From: Solen grandis
Lineage: Eukaryota; Mollusca; Bivalvia; Adapedonta; Solenidae
DNA: 64,000 nucleotides
Reading direction: 5' to 3'
Assembly: GCA_021229015.1 (NCBI GenBank)
Contig: CM037794.1
Location: 40,505,126 to 40,569,125 of the forward strand
Shown: positions 1-12,129 of the stretch, piece after piece
Layout of the letters: the number at the start of each line of letters is the position of its first letter
Position numbering within the stretch: the first letter of the stretch is position 1
Program-made: the position numbers and the translations under genes
The notes under the pieces: generated by a model
What the model was told of the DNA's origin: nothing
Databases searched by the model: none
The model's input: the letters and a program-made list of their open reading frames with translations, nothing else

Positions 1-69
1 AATTTGTAAGACTGGAATTTTAAATGATTTGAAATAATACGACCAAAGGAAAACACTTTGGGAATTGGC

Positions 70-96
70 GGGGGGGGGGGGGGGGGGGGGGGGGGG
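70..96. repeat. poly-G run (27 G)
   Basis: An uninterrupted run of 27 G. Homopolymers of this length are hard to sequence, so the exact length is uncertain. Similar runs occur at 52700-52722 and shorter ones at the heads of the non-autonomous elements. Confidence 0.95.
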
Positions 97-1180
97 CAGG
101 AGAATAGGGCCCAATGGAAAAGGTTGGAAGAAATCAAAATAAGTTTAACCTTAACATTAAGTTGATAAACACCAAACTCCTCTATTGCACACCACAGATG
201 TCATTTGATAAGCATGTGATGGTATACAGTTTGAAGCTCTTTTTATCTTTTTCTCTTAATTTCATTTTTTTAATGGAAGTAATGTTCAGTGTGGGGTGAA
301 ATCCAATAGACATTTTAGGGAGAAAAAAATGACTAAGATCTTATCAGTATTCTCATAAAAATATATTTGATACCAATTGTAACAGTCTGCAGCTGCAATT
401 GAAGGTGAGTGTTTACGTAACTGGTTACTAAAGGATTACAGTAATTAAAAGCAGGTAATGCTGTGTGCATAGACTTTCACTGGTTACCTCACCTTTGTGT
501 GAGTTTGTTATATCTACTGGGAACTTACACTAATCATTCTTGACAGTTTCTGTGTTGGATGGTTGTTTGTGCCCAGCATGTTCACCCTGACAGGCTCACA
601 CCATACAACCTTTTGATCTGCTGTCATATACACTATCACCTAGCATGACCACAGCACCACTTCCTGCCCTTATGGCTGTTAAGATCTTTATTCACAGTAG
701 AGCATTGTACATGATAATGTGTTGAATAAATGTATCTCTACTGCATGTGGTGACTCAAGTCTCTGTCTGCCCTTTCTCGTTTTTATTATCAGATTTTCAC
801 ATCGGGATTCAACAATGAATGATAGGACACTAATGTCATTTGTACTGATTTTTCTATACTCCATGAATATTCATTTTAGAGATAATATGATAATTATGGT
901 GCAGGGTTCTCTTACTTACAAATGTCATTTTGAATTGTGAATAAGGGAGTAGCATTCACAATATCTCATGTTATTACCTCTTCTTGAATACTGTATAACC
1001 TCTTTTAAAAGCCCACTACCCCAATCTCATTAAAATCAGATTCAGTATGCTAACTGGATCTGACCACATCATCTCAGATTGGCCTTTGTATAAGCCAATC
1101 AAATCGGCAGCTACAGAATCGTTCAGTATATCAGGGGAAAGTAACAGCATCCATTCACAATAGGGTTGAAAGATGTGTGT
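97..1180. other. AT-rich intergenic DNA, nothing recognised
   Basis: Stop codons are frequent in all frames and the short open frames have no protein-like composition. No repeat family or RNA was recognised. Confidence 0.6.
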
Positions 1181-1258
1181 GCGGCCGGGTAGCACATTCG
1201 GTAGAGCATTCGCCCTGTAAGTAAAAGGACCCAGATTCGAGTCCCGGTCAAGCTGCAC
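1181..1258 (+). repeat. tRNA-derived SINE head or tRNA pseudogene
   Basis: The stretch contains a box A-like segment (GTAGCACATTCGGTAGAGC, near 1189-1207) and a good box B (GATTCGAGTCCCG, near 1234-1246), the two internal RNA polymerase III promoter elements. The acceptor arms pair only partly and the anticodon arm is irregular, so this is more likely a SINE head than a working tRNA. No poly-A tail or duplicated target site was seen. Confidence 0.55.
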
Positions 1259-1667
1259 ATTTTTCTCACCCTGTGAAGTCAGTTAGAAACTAACTATTTA
1301 GTTGGTTTAAAATCGATCACTTGTTTATGCATTTAGATTACTTAAAAGATCAATCTGACGTGACCCCTAATGCGATATTGTCAGATCCTAATCACGGATA
1401 GTAGAGGAGTGCAAATTAGGAAATGATTTTAATGAGATTGCCACTGCCCCATACACACTCTCTTGTAGAGCTCCACCCTTTCAATTTAGTAGAGAAAAAT
1501 CAGGAAACCATTGCAGGTAATAGATGTGTTTACATTAAGGCATCCAAGCCTTGTAGATCTGCTTCTTCTTCCTTAATGTTCAGTAACCTCTCTGGAGCAT
1601 TGTCGTATATTTATATACATAATTGGAGGGGTGAGAGTAAAACTAGGCTAAGTGCATATACACATAT

Positions 1668-2148
1668 AAGCATATAGATTTGCCTTTGTCCAAACATACA
1701 TACGTCCGTCCTGAAACTTTGTGACATGCATTACTCCAAAAGTATTTGTACTACAGACTTGATACTTCATGGATATCATTCAGGACATGAACTTGCACAC
1801 CTGGATATTTTCATTGAAACACTATTGAATTTCTTAATAATTGAGTTATTGGCCTTTGTTATTGAAAAATATGGAATTTTATGCTTGTGACGCATGTAAC
1901 TTTTAAAGTATTTGTACTACAGACTTGAAACTTCATGAATATATTTTTCAGGACATGAACTTGTGCACCTGGGTATATTTATGCCCCCCCCCCCACACAC
2001 ACACACGCCAAAAAGTGAGGCATATAGATTTGCCTTTGTCCATCTTCATGGATATATTACTCAGGACATGACTTGAGCTCCTGGGTGTTGGCCTTTGTTT
2101 TGGAAAATGTGATGGGTGGGGGCATCTGTGTCCTCTAGACACATTTCT
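1668..2148 (+). mobile_element. non-autonomous element, GGCATATAGATTTGCC family
   Basis: Two partial units begin with the shared head GGCATATAGATTTGCCTTTG (heads near 1671 and 2019; the second follows a TATGCCCCC run and a CA microsatellite at about 1980-2006). Both continue with the shared body around ACTACAGACTTG and TTCATGGATAT. The right end is GGGGGCATCTGTGTCC followed by TCTAGACACATTTCT. GTGTCCTCTAGACAC forms a small hairpin close to the end, as in Helitron-like 3' ends. A sister copy lies at 2948-3339. No coding capacity. Confidence 0.6.
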
Positions 2149-2947
2149 GTTTTTTTCTTTGTTGTTGTTTTTTTTAACAGAAATTTGATTGAATATTCCT
2201 GGAACAAGAAGGGTTGTGATCTGGACCACAGAAGTATTTTGAATAATGCCAGGTATTTGAATAAGGGGTTGTTGAGTTGTCTGTAGTTCCAGTTCAAGAT
2301 TTTTGTCAGAGTTGTGATTGATCAAAGTTCTAAACATTTATTTTGTACTCAGTGTAATGTGATATGGCTAAAAACGTATTGAATTGTGTCAAGATAATCA
2401 GACCTCAGTAACAGCGGTGTGCTTTTTCATTATATAGAAATTGCAGAACTTAGACCTATATCCTTGATTTGGTGTGTTTTGAACATACAAAACAAAGATT
2501 ACCTGTTAGCATGTTGAAACTTAATCTTTGGGTCTATTTGAAATATGTAGATTGCATTGTTTGAGGCACAATAAACTGACATAAGTAATACACCAAATGT
2601 CTTAAAAAATATTGACAAAGTCATAATCTGTTTCCAGTAGAATGAATATTTTCTAGTTTTTCTCACTGTGCAAGCTGTAATATTAACTGTGTGTAGGTGT
2701 TGTACTAACATTGAAATCTTTGAGAGAACTTGAAGCTACATTTATTAATATACAAATGTCATGACTGAGTTATCAGTTATTGTCTGTTGCCCTTTTCTAG
2801 TGTAAAAAAAACAAGATGAATGCTTTTTCTCCCTTATCTTTTCTATCAACTCACAATATTTAGTTAAAAAAGAAAGAAATCTAACTACATGTTATGCATA
2901 AATTAATAAGCAGCAAGTAAATACACAGTATTGTATTAAATTGTTTT

Positions 2948-3339
2948 TATGCCCCCACAAAAAATGGGGGGGGGGGGCATATAGATTTGCCTTTGTCCAA
3001 ACATACATACGTCCGTCCATCACGAAACTTTGTGACACGCATAGCTCCGAAAGTATTGTACTACAGACTTGAAACTTCATGGATATATTAATCAAGACAT
3101 AAACTTGTGCACCTAGGTATTTTTATGCCCCCTGCCAAAAAGTGAGGCATATAGATTTGCCTTTGTCCCATCCATCCATCCCAAAACTGTGACACAGGTA
3201 ACTCTGAAGGTATTTGTGCTACAGATATTAAACTTCTTAGATATATTACTCAGGACATGACTTGCACTCCTGGGTGTTGGCTTTTGTTTTGGAAAATGCG
3301 ACAGGTGGGGGCATCTGTGTCCTCTAGACACATTTCTAG
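2948..3339 (+). mobile_element. non-autonomous element, second copy of the 1668 family
   Basis: Starts TATGCCCCC...GGGGGCATATAG, an imperfect palindrome, then the GCCTTTGTCC head and the same body. A second head starts at about 3124 (TATGCCCCC then GAGGCATATAG), so this is a tandem or nested pair. The right end is the same hairpin GTGTCCTCTAGACAC followed by ATTTCTAGTT, giving a terminal CTAG at 3336-3339. Assignment to Helitron-like elements is an inference from the 3' hairpin plus CTAG end. Confidence 0.6.
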
Positions 3340-5050
3340 TTACAATTTCTTTCTAAGCTATGGACACCCGGCGCCTTCCCTTTAAATCTTGGACCTTATC
3401 TTTTAGAACTTTCAGCTATCTGGTCTGGGACTCCTCTGTTTGCTCATACAATATTGTAGCTCAGATTCTATACAGTCTGTACAAGAAAGAAAAATCCTTC
3501 TTTTCATTAATGTTTTAAAGTTCAGTAAATGAATATTCATGAAGTCATAAATATATGCATGCATATTCAAGAAGTAATTTGTTTACTCAGCACCTTGGTC
3601 CATTGATTACAGATCTAAAGATTTACAATATGATTCCTACAAGATTCAGTAATTTTTCAAGACCTTCACAGATCAAAAGCTTAATTGATAATACCAAATC
3701 AAAGGATAAAATATAATTTTGATTTAAATGACTCCTTGAATTCTTTCTCTTATACTCAATGGTGGTGTAACATTATAGACTTTAAGGGTATCAAGATAAC
3801 AAGCTTAGATGCTTGTCTTGCTACACACTTCATATGTGAAGTATTTTCTGAATGTCTCCTTTGTGTTTGACAGACTCAAGTAGATATTGCGGAATTTCAC
3901 CACAAGAGTTGAGTGCAACTATATTTTTAAGACCCTAATTTGACTAGAGAAACAAGTGATCTTAAAGATTTCTCACTAATTAACAATTTTACATGTATCC
4001 ATTTTGCATGAAGTAATCAAGATCATTTTCAAAGTTTCTGGGAAAAAAGGACTGCAATGAAAGATTGCAAACATCAAATTTGATTGAACCTGGTTAAACT
4101 GGTTTATGAAATGTTAAAAATTTCTACCCATGGCACTCTGTTTATAATTGATTGACTGCTCAGCTGATAAAACATTCCTTCAATCCTACACTTCATGACA
4201 GACATCAATCACTATGACAAATAATTTAAAACCAGATCAGCCTGCAATTTATTTGGCCCATGCTTACATTTCCTTCCCACCAGAGCAGCTTAATATAAAT
4301 GTCAGTGTATAAAATTTGGTGAGATCTCTTTTGTTCCTTAGAATATCTTGTAATTAAAATTCAAACATTCTAGAAACACCTTAACCACCACGATACTCAG
4401 TTTTATTATCAACCACCTCCTTGTTTTGTTTTACACAGATTCAGGTATTCCTGCTAAGAAGGGTATAATTCACAGACCACTTGTAGAGTATATACACAAT
4501 TGAATGGTGCAGCCAGAGAGGCTGATGAGCTGACCCAGAATGTGCAGCAGGATATACCTGAAATGAATGTGCTGCATGTTGTCTGTGTGCGTGCGTAATG
4601 TTTATGATATCAGTTCCTGGAGAAAAGAGAGCTGTTGCCATTGCTGAATACTGTGGTAATCTACAATAGTTATTGTTCTAACGAAACCTCAACGTCCCAT
4701 TCAGTTGAAACTCTTCTAGTATCATTGTGATTATAGAAGTCAACTAAGTGCATAGTCAGTCATCCCCACCCCCAATGTTCATTTTTATACTGTTTTTAAA
4801 TTATCACATTATTTAATACAGGGTTTCTCCTGGTCAAGTAACACCTTAATATTCATAGATAAGGAGGTTAATTATGATGTATTAATATTTTGGTCATTTA
4901 GACAGTCAGTCCTGAGGGTTAAAATAATTCAATGAACAATTTTTGCATCATTGAAAACTTTAATGCTGGTCCAAGCCAGTTAATGGAAAAGGATGTGCAT
5001 TGGATACAAGTTTATTTCAATTTGATACAAAAGATCACCCTACCTGTTAA
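3340..5050. other. intergenic DNA, nothing recognised
   Basis: AT-rich sequence without a convincing open frame. A short stretch near 4228-4245 (AAACCAGATCAGCCTGC) resembles one arm of the piggyBac-like MITE hairpin seen at 8083, so it may be a worn remnant. Confidence 0.5.
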
Positions 5051-5316
5051 GACCCTAGTCAATCTTGGTGAAAACATGGTTAACCATGTTGAAAACAGGG
5101 TTAAGTCTGGCAAAACCATGGTCAACCATGGCTGGGTATTAGTGATCATTTTATGTCACTATGCTTTGACCATTGCTTGACTATGGTATACAACCAAGCA
5201 TGGTTTTTGTACATGGTGCCATTTATCAAAATTGTTCAACCATGCTTACACCATGGTTAACTATATCTTGGTAACCATGGTTATGCATGGTTTAACTGTG
5301 GTTAACCATGACTGTG
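5051..5316. repeat. cluster of CCATGGTTAACC-type palindromic words
   Basis: Many variants of ACCATGGTTAACCATGG occur on both strands here, for example near 5076-5088, 5113-5132, 5250-5266, 5273-5289 and 5296-5311. CCATGG and GTTAAC are self-complementary, so the stretch can fold in many ways. It could be a decayed tandem repeat; spacing is irregular. No coding or element ends seen. Confidence 0.6.
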
Positions 5317-6575
5317 AAAGCCTCAATTTGCAGGGGTCAGACAATATGCCACATGTCTTCAGCATGTTGCACTATATCAGTCGCAAGAAAACATAGCCTT
5401 CAGGACATTATAAACCAAACAAACAAACATTAGAACTTATTTAAAAGTTCACATTACATAAGCAACACAAATAGCCTGTTGTCTGAAGAGTCTGTGGAAA
5501 TATGTAATTAAGATAACAATGTCTAACCAGAACCAACAACAAGTATGCACCTCCAAAGTTATGCCTGTGGTTTCCTGCACATTGAAGATGCACTCATTAA
5601 CATGCACTTGTGCCAGTTATTTGATGTTGATCCTTTCTGTTATGAGGTCTTTGTTTGAATTATAAGTGGAAACAAATCTAAACACAACTCTAAGTTAAGC
5701 AGATTTACAGTAGCACCTCACCAAAGCAAACAACATTTAACCATATTCCTCACTATTTCAAACTTTTTTTTCTTTTTTTTTAAATATTATGCCTGACTAT
5801 AAAAAAGAGTATCCGGGTAAATGGACTTAGTATGGATACATGGCAGTTTTATTCACTTACAGGCAATAATCTTGAGTGAGTTTTAACTAGCATTTGAAAT
5901 TGAAATAATTCAAATATGATTAATGATCTGATATTTACATATCTTGAATGCATGTTGCATTGGAAGATTTTTGTTGATAACATTGCCTAAAAATAGCTAG
6001 CTGAGTAGATTATAGACAATTATGCTATGAAATAAGACCTTGTTATAACAGTAAGACATATCATGTATATACAAGCTGTGTGGCTCTTTACTGGTGGCAA
6101 AGGTTAGCACTTTCAGTTCCAGCAGCAAAAGGGTTAATTATGGACCCCAAGTCATTTTGTCTTTGATGACATACATGTATTTACAATATGACCCAATGTA
6201 ATGTGCATGGTGAGGCATTATAATGGATCTGAACTTTAATTGTAAAACTTAAAAAATCTTCTCTGAAACAATGGTCAAAATTTAAATTTCATTTGGCACT
6301 AATGTTACCTCATTGCCCTTACAATAATTGCTATAATAAAATTGATCCCTTGAAAAATTAGGCCCCTATTACAAGGGGTTGGCCAGTTATAAATATACTC
6401 TACCCAGAAATATTTAAAGTTCTTTATCCATGAAGGCAGTGATCAGAAATAAATTTCATTTGGTACATTAAATGGTCAATTCATATAGCCCTTCACCATG
6501 GTTGATCCCTTGAAATATGAGGCCCCCAGTGTCCTTTTGTAATCTATATAGATAATTTCTTCTCTGAGTTTTCAT
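5317..6575. other. intergenic DNA, nothing recognised
   Basis: Ordinary AT-rich sequence. A diffuse repeat seems present at 6340-6540, where 'tgatcccttgaa(a)(a)..ga/taggccc' recurs near 6342, 6507 and again near 7129, suggesting an old element of unknown type. Confidence 0.4.
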
Positions 6576-7059
6576 AGCTCACCTGAGCACAACATGCTCA
6601 TAGTGAGCTATTAGGATCACCCTGCGTCACCCTACACCCTTCAAAACTACTGGCCCAATTTCACAATGTTTTGGTACAGATGTTCCTTGGGTAATTATCT
6701 ACCAAGGTTGCTAAAATTATTCCGATCTGTAAACAAACATGGTCGCTAGGGGCAGGACTAATATTTGCCTTATATGTATATAGTGAAACCTTTAAACGAC
6801 ATCTCTGAAACTGCTGGACAGTATTTGATTAAACTTGTCTGGGATGATCCTTGGGTGAACCTTCACAAAAGTTGCTAAAGTAAACCTGATTCATGTAGAA
6901 CTCTGGTTGCATTGGCAATAGAAAGAAATGAATTATGAAAATCTTAAAAATCACCTTCTTCAAAACTACTGGCCAGATTTCAAAATGTTTTAGTACAGAC
7001 GTTCCTTGGGTAACCCTATACTCAAGTGAGTGATTTAGGGCCTCTATGGCCCTCTTGTT
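6576..7059 (+). mobile_element. Helentron-like non-autonomous element (GCTCACCTGAGC...GGCCCTCTTGTT)
   Basis: Left end: AGCTCACCTGAGCACAACAT, then GCTCATAGTGAGCT, a double palindrome. The interior has two partial units containing 'aaactactggccca(g)att' and 'ttggtacaga(t/c)gttccttgggtaa'. Right end: CAAGTGAGTGATTTAGGGCC, then TCTATGGCCCTCTTGTT, where AGGGCC and GGCCCT form a hairpin just inside the end. The same ends are seen at 22759-23566 and 35191-37755. Non-autonomous Helentron-related elements of bivalves have this plan; the class assignment is inferred. No ORF. Confidence 0.7.
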
Positions 7060-7864
7060 ATAATTAAATCTTGTGTTGCACTAATTATATAACCTCATAG
7101 TCCTCTTATGTAACTGCTTAAGCATTTTTGATCCCTTGAACAATGAGGCTTCCAAATAGTTGTCTAATTTTCTTCGTAATTTGAATCAGGTTGCTGCTAA
7201 AAGTAACCAGGTAAAATGATTTGAATATTTTTAAATAAGCTTATATATCATGTGGATGAAAATGCATGCACTTATACACATAATGTATATATCTGTGACC
7301 TCAGTATATCCAACATTTGTAAATCTCAGTTAAGCATAACGAATTAGATCTACACACACTTTTGCCCCAAGCAAATACTTTTTATGCTTAAATGACTGAA
7401 GAATGCTATTTTATCATTCATAATATCGCAAAATTTGTTCACAAAATTTCACTTGTGAAGGTTTGATGAAGACAGCAAATAGGATGAAGTCAAGTGGATG
7501 TTTCAAGGGTATTTGTTACACAAATATTTAATTATCTGTATCAACTCACTGGATAGCTGGCTGCTTATAGCACTTGTTCTCAGATCAGGTAACATAGAGA
7601 GACTGGGAAATGCAAATTGTGCTTTAATAAGCACCATGCATGCACATTTTTCATGCAGAGCATGGAATGTGCACAGAAAAAAGGAGTCTATTGACGTCAT
7701 AGATTTTTTTTATTTTGAGCTTTGTAAGCAATATGTCATGCTTGATTTGGAGGAGTCTGTAGACCAGGTGTTTGGGTGCCAAATCTAAAGTCACAGGTTG
7801 GAATCTTGCTTTGATATGGGCAGTTAAAGTGATTTGGCACAAAATTACTTTGAATTTATGCTGG

Positions 7865-7895
<31 letters not shown>

Positions 7896-8082
7896 TGAGC
7901 TAGATTTATGATGCACCAAGTACCAGGAGTGCGAATTTTGAGTCATTAATTGTAAAATACACAGGCGAAGGACGCGCATGCTTCTTGGTCCAGCACAAAT
8001 GTGATAACCAGACTGTCTGTTTAGGTAATTTACAAAATTAAGATTTATGCACCATTTGCCAATTTATAAAATATGTGCCACT
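7060..8082. other. intergenic DNA with a poly-T tract
   Basis: No recognised gene. The open frame at 7498-7788 has no family resemblance and overlaps open frames on the other strand. A run of T at 7865-7889 may be the tail of an old retroelement in minus orientation, but no element body was recognised beside it. Confidence 0.5.
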
Positions 8083-8323
8083 AAAGCCTTTCCCTCATAG
8101 AGGACACCATAAAAAGACCTATGCGAACAGCATAAAACCAGATCAGCCTGCGAGTAACTCACAGGCTGATCAGGTTTTATGCTGTTCGCTGCTCCTCAGT
8201 GGTCTGGAAATGAGTATTTTGTAATTAAATTTGGTAGGGTTTAACTGTGGTTTTCTGCATATCAGGCTTTAAGTGATACCTATTGAGGGCGTCAAAATGA
8301 GTATATATGAGGGAAAGGGTTAA
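8083..8323 (+). mobile_element. piggyBac-like MITE with inner hairpin, copy 1
   Basis: Terminal inverted repeats read CCTTTCCCTCATAGAGG on the left and GAGGGAAAGGGTTAA on the right; in better copies the element is bounded by TTAA. The centre is a long hairpin: GCGAACAGCATAAAACCAGA, then TCAGCCTGCGAG, mirrored by CAGGCTGATCAGGTTTTATG and CTGTTCGC. TTAA targets and CCCTTT-type ends are typical of piggyBac elements. No coding capacity. Four other copies are at 8856, 38606, 39023 and 48702. The left TTAA has decayed to TAAAG here. Confidence 0.8.
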
Positions 8324-8855
8324 GCCTGCTAGGGTCAGTTGAGCATTTGCCGCACTATACAGCGTGAACCCTCAAATGATACTTAGTCAGTCACAAGCAT
8401 GGTATTGATTGGATAAATAATTGTTTAGATTTTGTAAGAACTTAAAATCAACTTTCAATACATATTTCTCCAAAACTGTGATACATACAGGTGTCCTTCT
8501 AATAAATAAAAGACAATATGTGGAACACACATAAATGGGTTTTGTCCATGTAGGTACAAACAAGTTGTTCATACAACGTTGCAGAAAAGCATGCAGCATG
8601 ATACTAGCTGACCTACTATTCTTTTAAGATCTTTATTCATTTCTGCCAGTAATGACTATTTGTTCTTGCATGGAACTTGGAATAACCACTTTGTTATTCC
8701 AGAGTAAGTCTATGCCATAGTTTCCTTAATGATTATGTCATCCTAAAACTTTTTCTCACGACTTTCAAGCAACACTTTTACCATTGTGAATACAGGTGTA
8801 TGTGCTTTTACTTAGGTTGCATTTCACTCATGTTTGAGTATGTCTTCAGTCACGC

Positions 8856-9038
8856 TTAACCCTTTCCCTCATATAGACTCATTTTGACGCACTCAATAGG
8901 TACCACATAAAGCCTGATCTGCAGAAAACCACAGTTAAACCTTACCAAATTTAATTACAAAATCCTCATTTCAAGACCACTGAGGAGCAGCGAACAGCAT
9001 AGGTCTTTTCATGGTTTCCTCTATGAGGGAAAGGGTTA
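8856..9038 (-). mobile_element. piggyBac-like MITE, copy 2, inner hairpin missing
   Basis: Both ends are good (TTAACCCTTTCCCTCATATA and ATGAGGGAAAGGGTTAA) and the orientation is opposite to copy 1. The sequence passes from GAGCAGCGAACAGCAT straight to AGGTCTTTTCATGG, so the whole central hairpin of about 57 bases is absent, with only one of the two GCGAACAGCAT arms left. This is what slippage or hairpin excision between the arms would give. Confidence 0.8.
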
Positions 9039-9854
9039 AGGAAAGTTTGTGGCAATCCGTCACCTCACGTGTGTTTTCTGCAGTTTATCTTCTTTTATCC
9101 TTCAATATAAAATGTAAAATGAGCCAACATATTGTCTGTTAAAATTGTGAGGCATGCAAAATAAATATTTAGTGGTATTTGAAAGAATTTGAGAACAAAA
9201 AAGAAATGTAAATTGACTTGACTTATATACTGCTTCTAAAATAATAAATTCAACAGAGAGGTATGGAACCCCATTTATTACAAATTTTTCACAACCATTT
9301 CCTGAGCATTATCACATCTTTTCAATTACTTTCTACTTTATTCAAGTTGCCATTGGGGTGAAAATAGAATTTATTGCAATCTTACCTGCATTCCAAGGAG
9401 TTTGTGAGCTAGTGGTTTAAAGATAGATGCTGACTCATAATTACAACCTCTCTGCTCCAACACAGCACCTCCAACATAAATAGTGCAAATTGGTGGAGTA
9501 TGTACTTTTTGTAATTTGTTATCAATACCTAATGTTATATATATATCTTCTTTTTTTTCCCCCTACTATTGTACCTATCAATATTTTGTAATCGGGCTGA
9601 CCCAGTGGAATTTGACAGGGGATTTTGAATTTTTTTCCTTTTTTGGAGTCTAAATCCTACCCTAGAGCAAATTGGCAGTTTGTTAAAATCCCCAGAGTGG
9701 AAGATACTTTGCCAGGTTCTCAAATTTGGATAAACTCCTTGGACTCAGGATCATTCTGACTGTCAAATTCCTTTCTGTTAAAAACAATCTTCTTTCTTAA
9801 AGTCTTGTGTATGCCTGTGGGGCAAAATATTGATAGGCGCAAACCTTTTTAACA
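9039..9854. other. intergenic DNA, nothing recognised
   Basis: AT-rich sequence with short low-complexity runs (near 9536-9562). No coding signal. Confidence 0.5.
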
Positions 9855-9985
9855 GTTTGAGGATTGGACCAGTACTTTGTGCTTGGGAAAGTCTTAAAAA
9901 CTTCTCACTCCCTGTAGTGCTCAAACACCCAACCTTTAGATCTATAGTCAGTGAACATTACTGCTGGACCATGAGGCTTAGGTTT
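9855..9985 (-). repeat. tRNA-derived SINE, family A, degraded
   Basis: On the minus strand this reads from a box A-like head near 9975 through a box B-like GGGTGTTTGAGC near 9930 to the shared tail ACTGGTCCAATCC near 9865. The tail (consensus CTGGTCCAACCCAGGAAC) recurs in five other places in this window. Confidence 0.5.
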
Positions 9986-11350
9986 TACATAAGGCAGTCC
10001 TATTAAATGTAATATATTATTAGATGTATAAGCCTTCTTATACTATTTATTCTATAATTTGCTACAAGCACTGTGTTATTCAGGAAGAAATAAGGCACTA
10101 GGACTTAGAAGGAAGTGAAGTTTAAGCAAAAAAGAAAAGGAAATCACTGCATGAAAGTATCTTATTTAAACAAAGCGCACATTTATATGTGCTAAGAGAC
10201 AGCGACAGGATGAACATGAAATAGCTATAATTATAAACACATCGTTTCTGAAGTTATTGTAGCAGTTAATGAAGACAAAAAATCAACACACTGTTGCTAC
10301 AGTGGTAGTTGAAATTGTTCTCTGTTTGTTACATAATAATCTGGAGTTAGGGTCATGAACGTTTCATTCATAAGTTGCATACCTAAGTAAATCATTCTCT
10401 TTCTTCATTATGAGCAAACCTGATGTTTACATTCTATCTGTTGTTGTGTACATGTAGAAATTTACAAGGTGTTTTAATTAAAATACTAGAATGTTTGCCT
10501 TTCTATTTCAAAGTTAAATGCTCTGGGAGGAACCTAACTCGCCATCATGCAAAATTACATGTGGACTACTTTAGGTCAACTACATATATATGGAGTGCTA
10601 CTTTTTTCTTTTTACAGGAGTAGATCTTCGAGTATGTAAAATGAGGTGCTGTTCTGATCAAGAAATGTCACATATTTTTTTCACGCTTAAAATTGATGTT
10701 TCCAGTGCAAAATAATGGTAAAAGAAAACATGTTAACAAACAATAACACAGTTATGGTTGTAATTTAAAGTCTGTGTAACATATTCCATTGGTATTCGTT
10801 AGTGCAGAATCACATTGCATAGAACTGCACCAAGAATGGAGAGGTACAGTTAAACTTGCCGTGGAAAATATGCAAATCAGCAAGGCCTGATTTTGTTTTT
10901 CAGCATAAGACGGCTGTCATCATCTGAAAATGCAACTCTACGGTATACAATCATGTGTTAGTGTCTGAATTATTCAAGGACCCACAATACAGTTAGTGGA
11001 AAAAAGACCCTTATTTTTTCTTTTATTTCAGTGTAAGGTAAAGTGTTACTTATCATTAGTGAGAACAGACAATTGGGCAAGGGATGTGATTCCAGGTAAT
11101 GCAAAAGAGGGAGATGTATGCATTCTGTTCCGGATGAAATGAAACTTGGCAGGTGGTGATCCATCTGTACTGGCCATAGGGAGAACAGGCAGTCAAGGGC
11201 TCCTGCGCTGTCTGTCAGTTGTAATGGCAGCAATGTTATGGTCATACCTCTACCATTGGCTTTTGGTTCTGTAGTACTCAGAGTTCATGCCATTTTACAA
11301 GTATATGTTAAGGGAAGCAGTTTTAAATTTTTTTATGGTTCCCAATCTCT
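9986..11350. other. intergenic DNA, nothing recognised
   Basis: No repeat family recognised. Open frames at 10423-10623 (+) and 10970-11245 (-) lack family resemblance. The stretch 11085-11240 has a less AT-rich, more exon-like composition but stops interrupt every plausible frame. Confidence 0.4.
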
Positions 11351-11563
11351 TTACAAGGAAGTTTAGTGTATGATAAAATTAGGGAATTAGAGAACAAACT
11401 GGAGATCCAAGTCATAAGGAACCACAATACCAGGTTCATCAGCATGCAGTATTTATCAGAAGCTCAGCAATTCTTGGATATAAGAACTTGGTCTATACCA
11501 GATAAATCCTACACATGTGCTACATTCCAGGGCTTGCTCATCCCCAGCCGGATCTCTGATTAA
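11351..11563 (+). other. unrecognised protein-like ORF fragment, possible exon or pseudogene
   Basis: An open frame whose translation has a balanced, non-repetitive composition (for example KIRELENKLEIQ, then FISMQYLSEAQQFLDIRTW) and ends at TAA 11561-11563. It starts just after a pyrimidine-rich tract ending in ACAAG, so a splice acceptor near 11356 is possible; the frame stays open a little upstream. An AATAAA sits near 11580. I do not recognise the family. The first part could be a short coiled coil. It may be a terminal exon, a fragment of a retrocopy, or chance. Confidence 0.22.
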
Positions 11564-12002
11564 CTTTATCTTCAGGTGAAATAAAATATTTAACTCCTGG
11601 ATCAAGGTTAAAATGATGTGAAGTATTAAAACCTTATCTTCATCTGCAAGTTGTTACACTCGGATGGTTCATAGTTTTGTAATGGAAACATGATTAGACT
11701 GAAATGTGCTGTGTTCGTTTAAAAGATGATGTAAAATTATGGTGACATGAAGGTGAGATAGTGGCTGGCAGTCTTCCCGCACAGTAATTAAACCATTACT
11801 GGTATCAGCCCACCAGTCTTCATGAGCAGGTAGCTTCTCTCTCGCTGTACGCAACTGGGGTATATTTACTAATGGTGTGTGATATTACTGGTACATACCT
11901 GTATTAAGTTCCATGCTATCATATTGAAATATTATTTTTCAAATATAGAGATATTGTATTTATTTTATGTACAAATTCTTACAACTTAAACTAATCTGTC
12001 TA

Positions 12003-12110
12003 AAGGTTCCTGGGTTGGACCAGTACTTATGCCTTGGAAGGCCATGAATAATTAATCCTAGTCAGCAAAGAGGTTCAAACCCACAACCTTAGATTTTTCT
12101 ATAATGAAAC
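12003..12110 (-). repeat. tRNA-derived SINE, family A
   Basis: Minus strand: box B-like GGTTGTGGGTTTGAACCTC near 12070-12090, then the body and the shared tail ACTGGTCCAACCCAGGAACC near 12003-12022. The head is eroded. Confidence 0.6.
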
Positions 12111-12129
12111 CTCAATTACTAAAAAGAAT

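Noticed and set aside
1181..1258. Functional tRNA gene
   Set aside because: Box A and box B are present but the acceptor and anticodon arms do not pair well; a SINE head is more likely.
7498..7842. Overlapping open frames on both strands
   Set aside because: No family resemblance and mutual overlap; likely chance.
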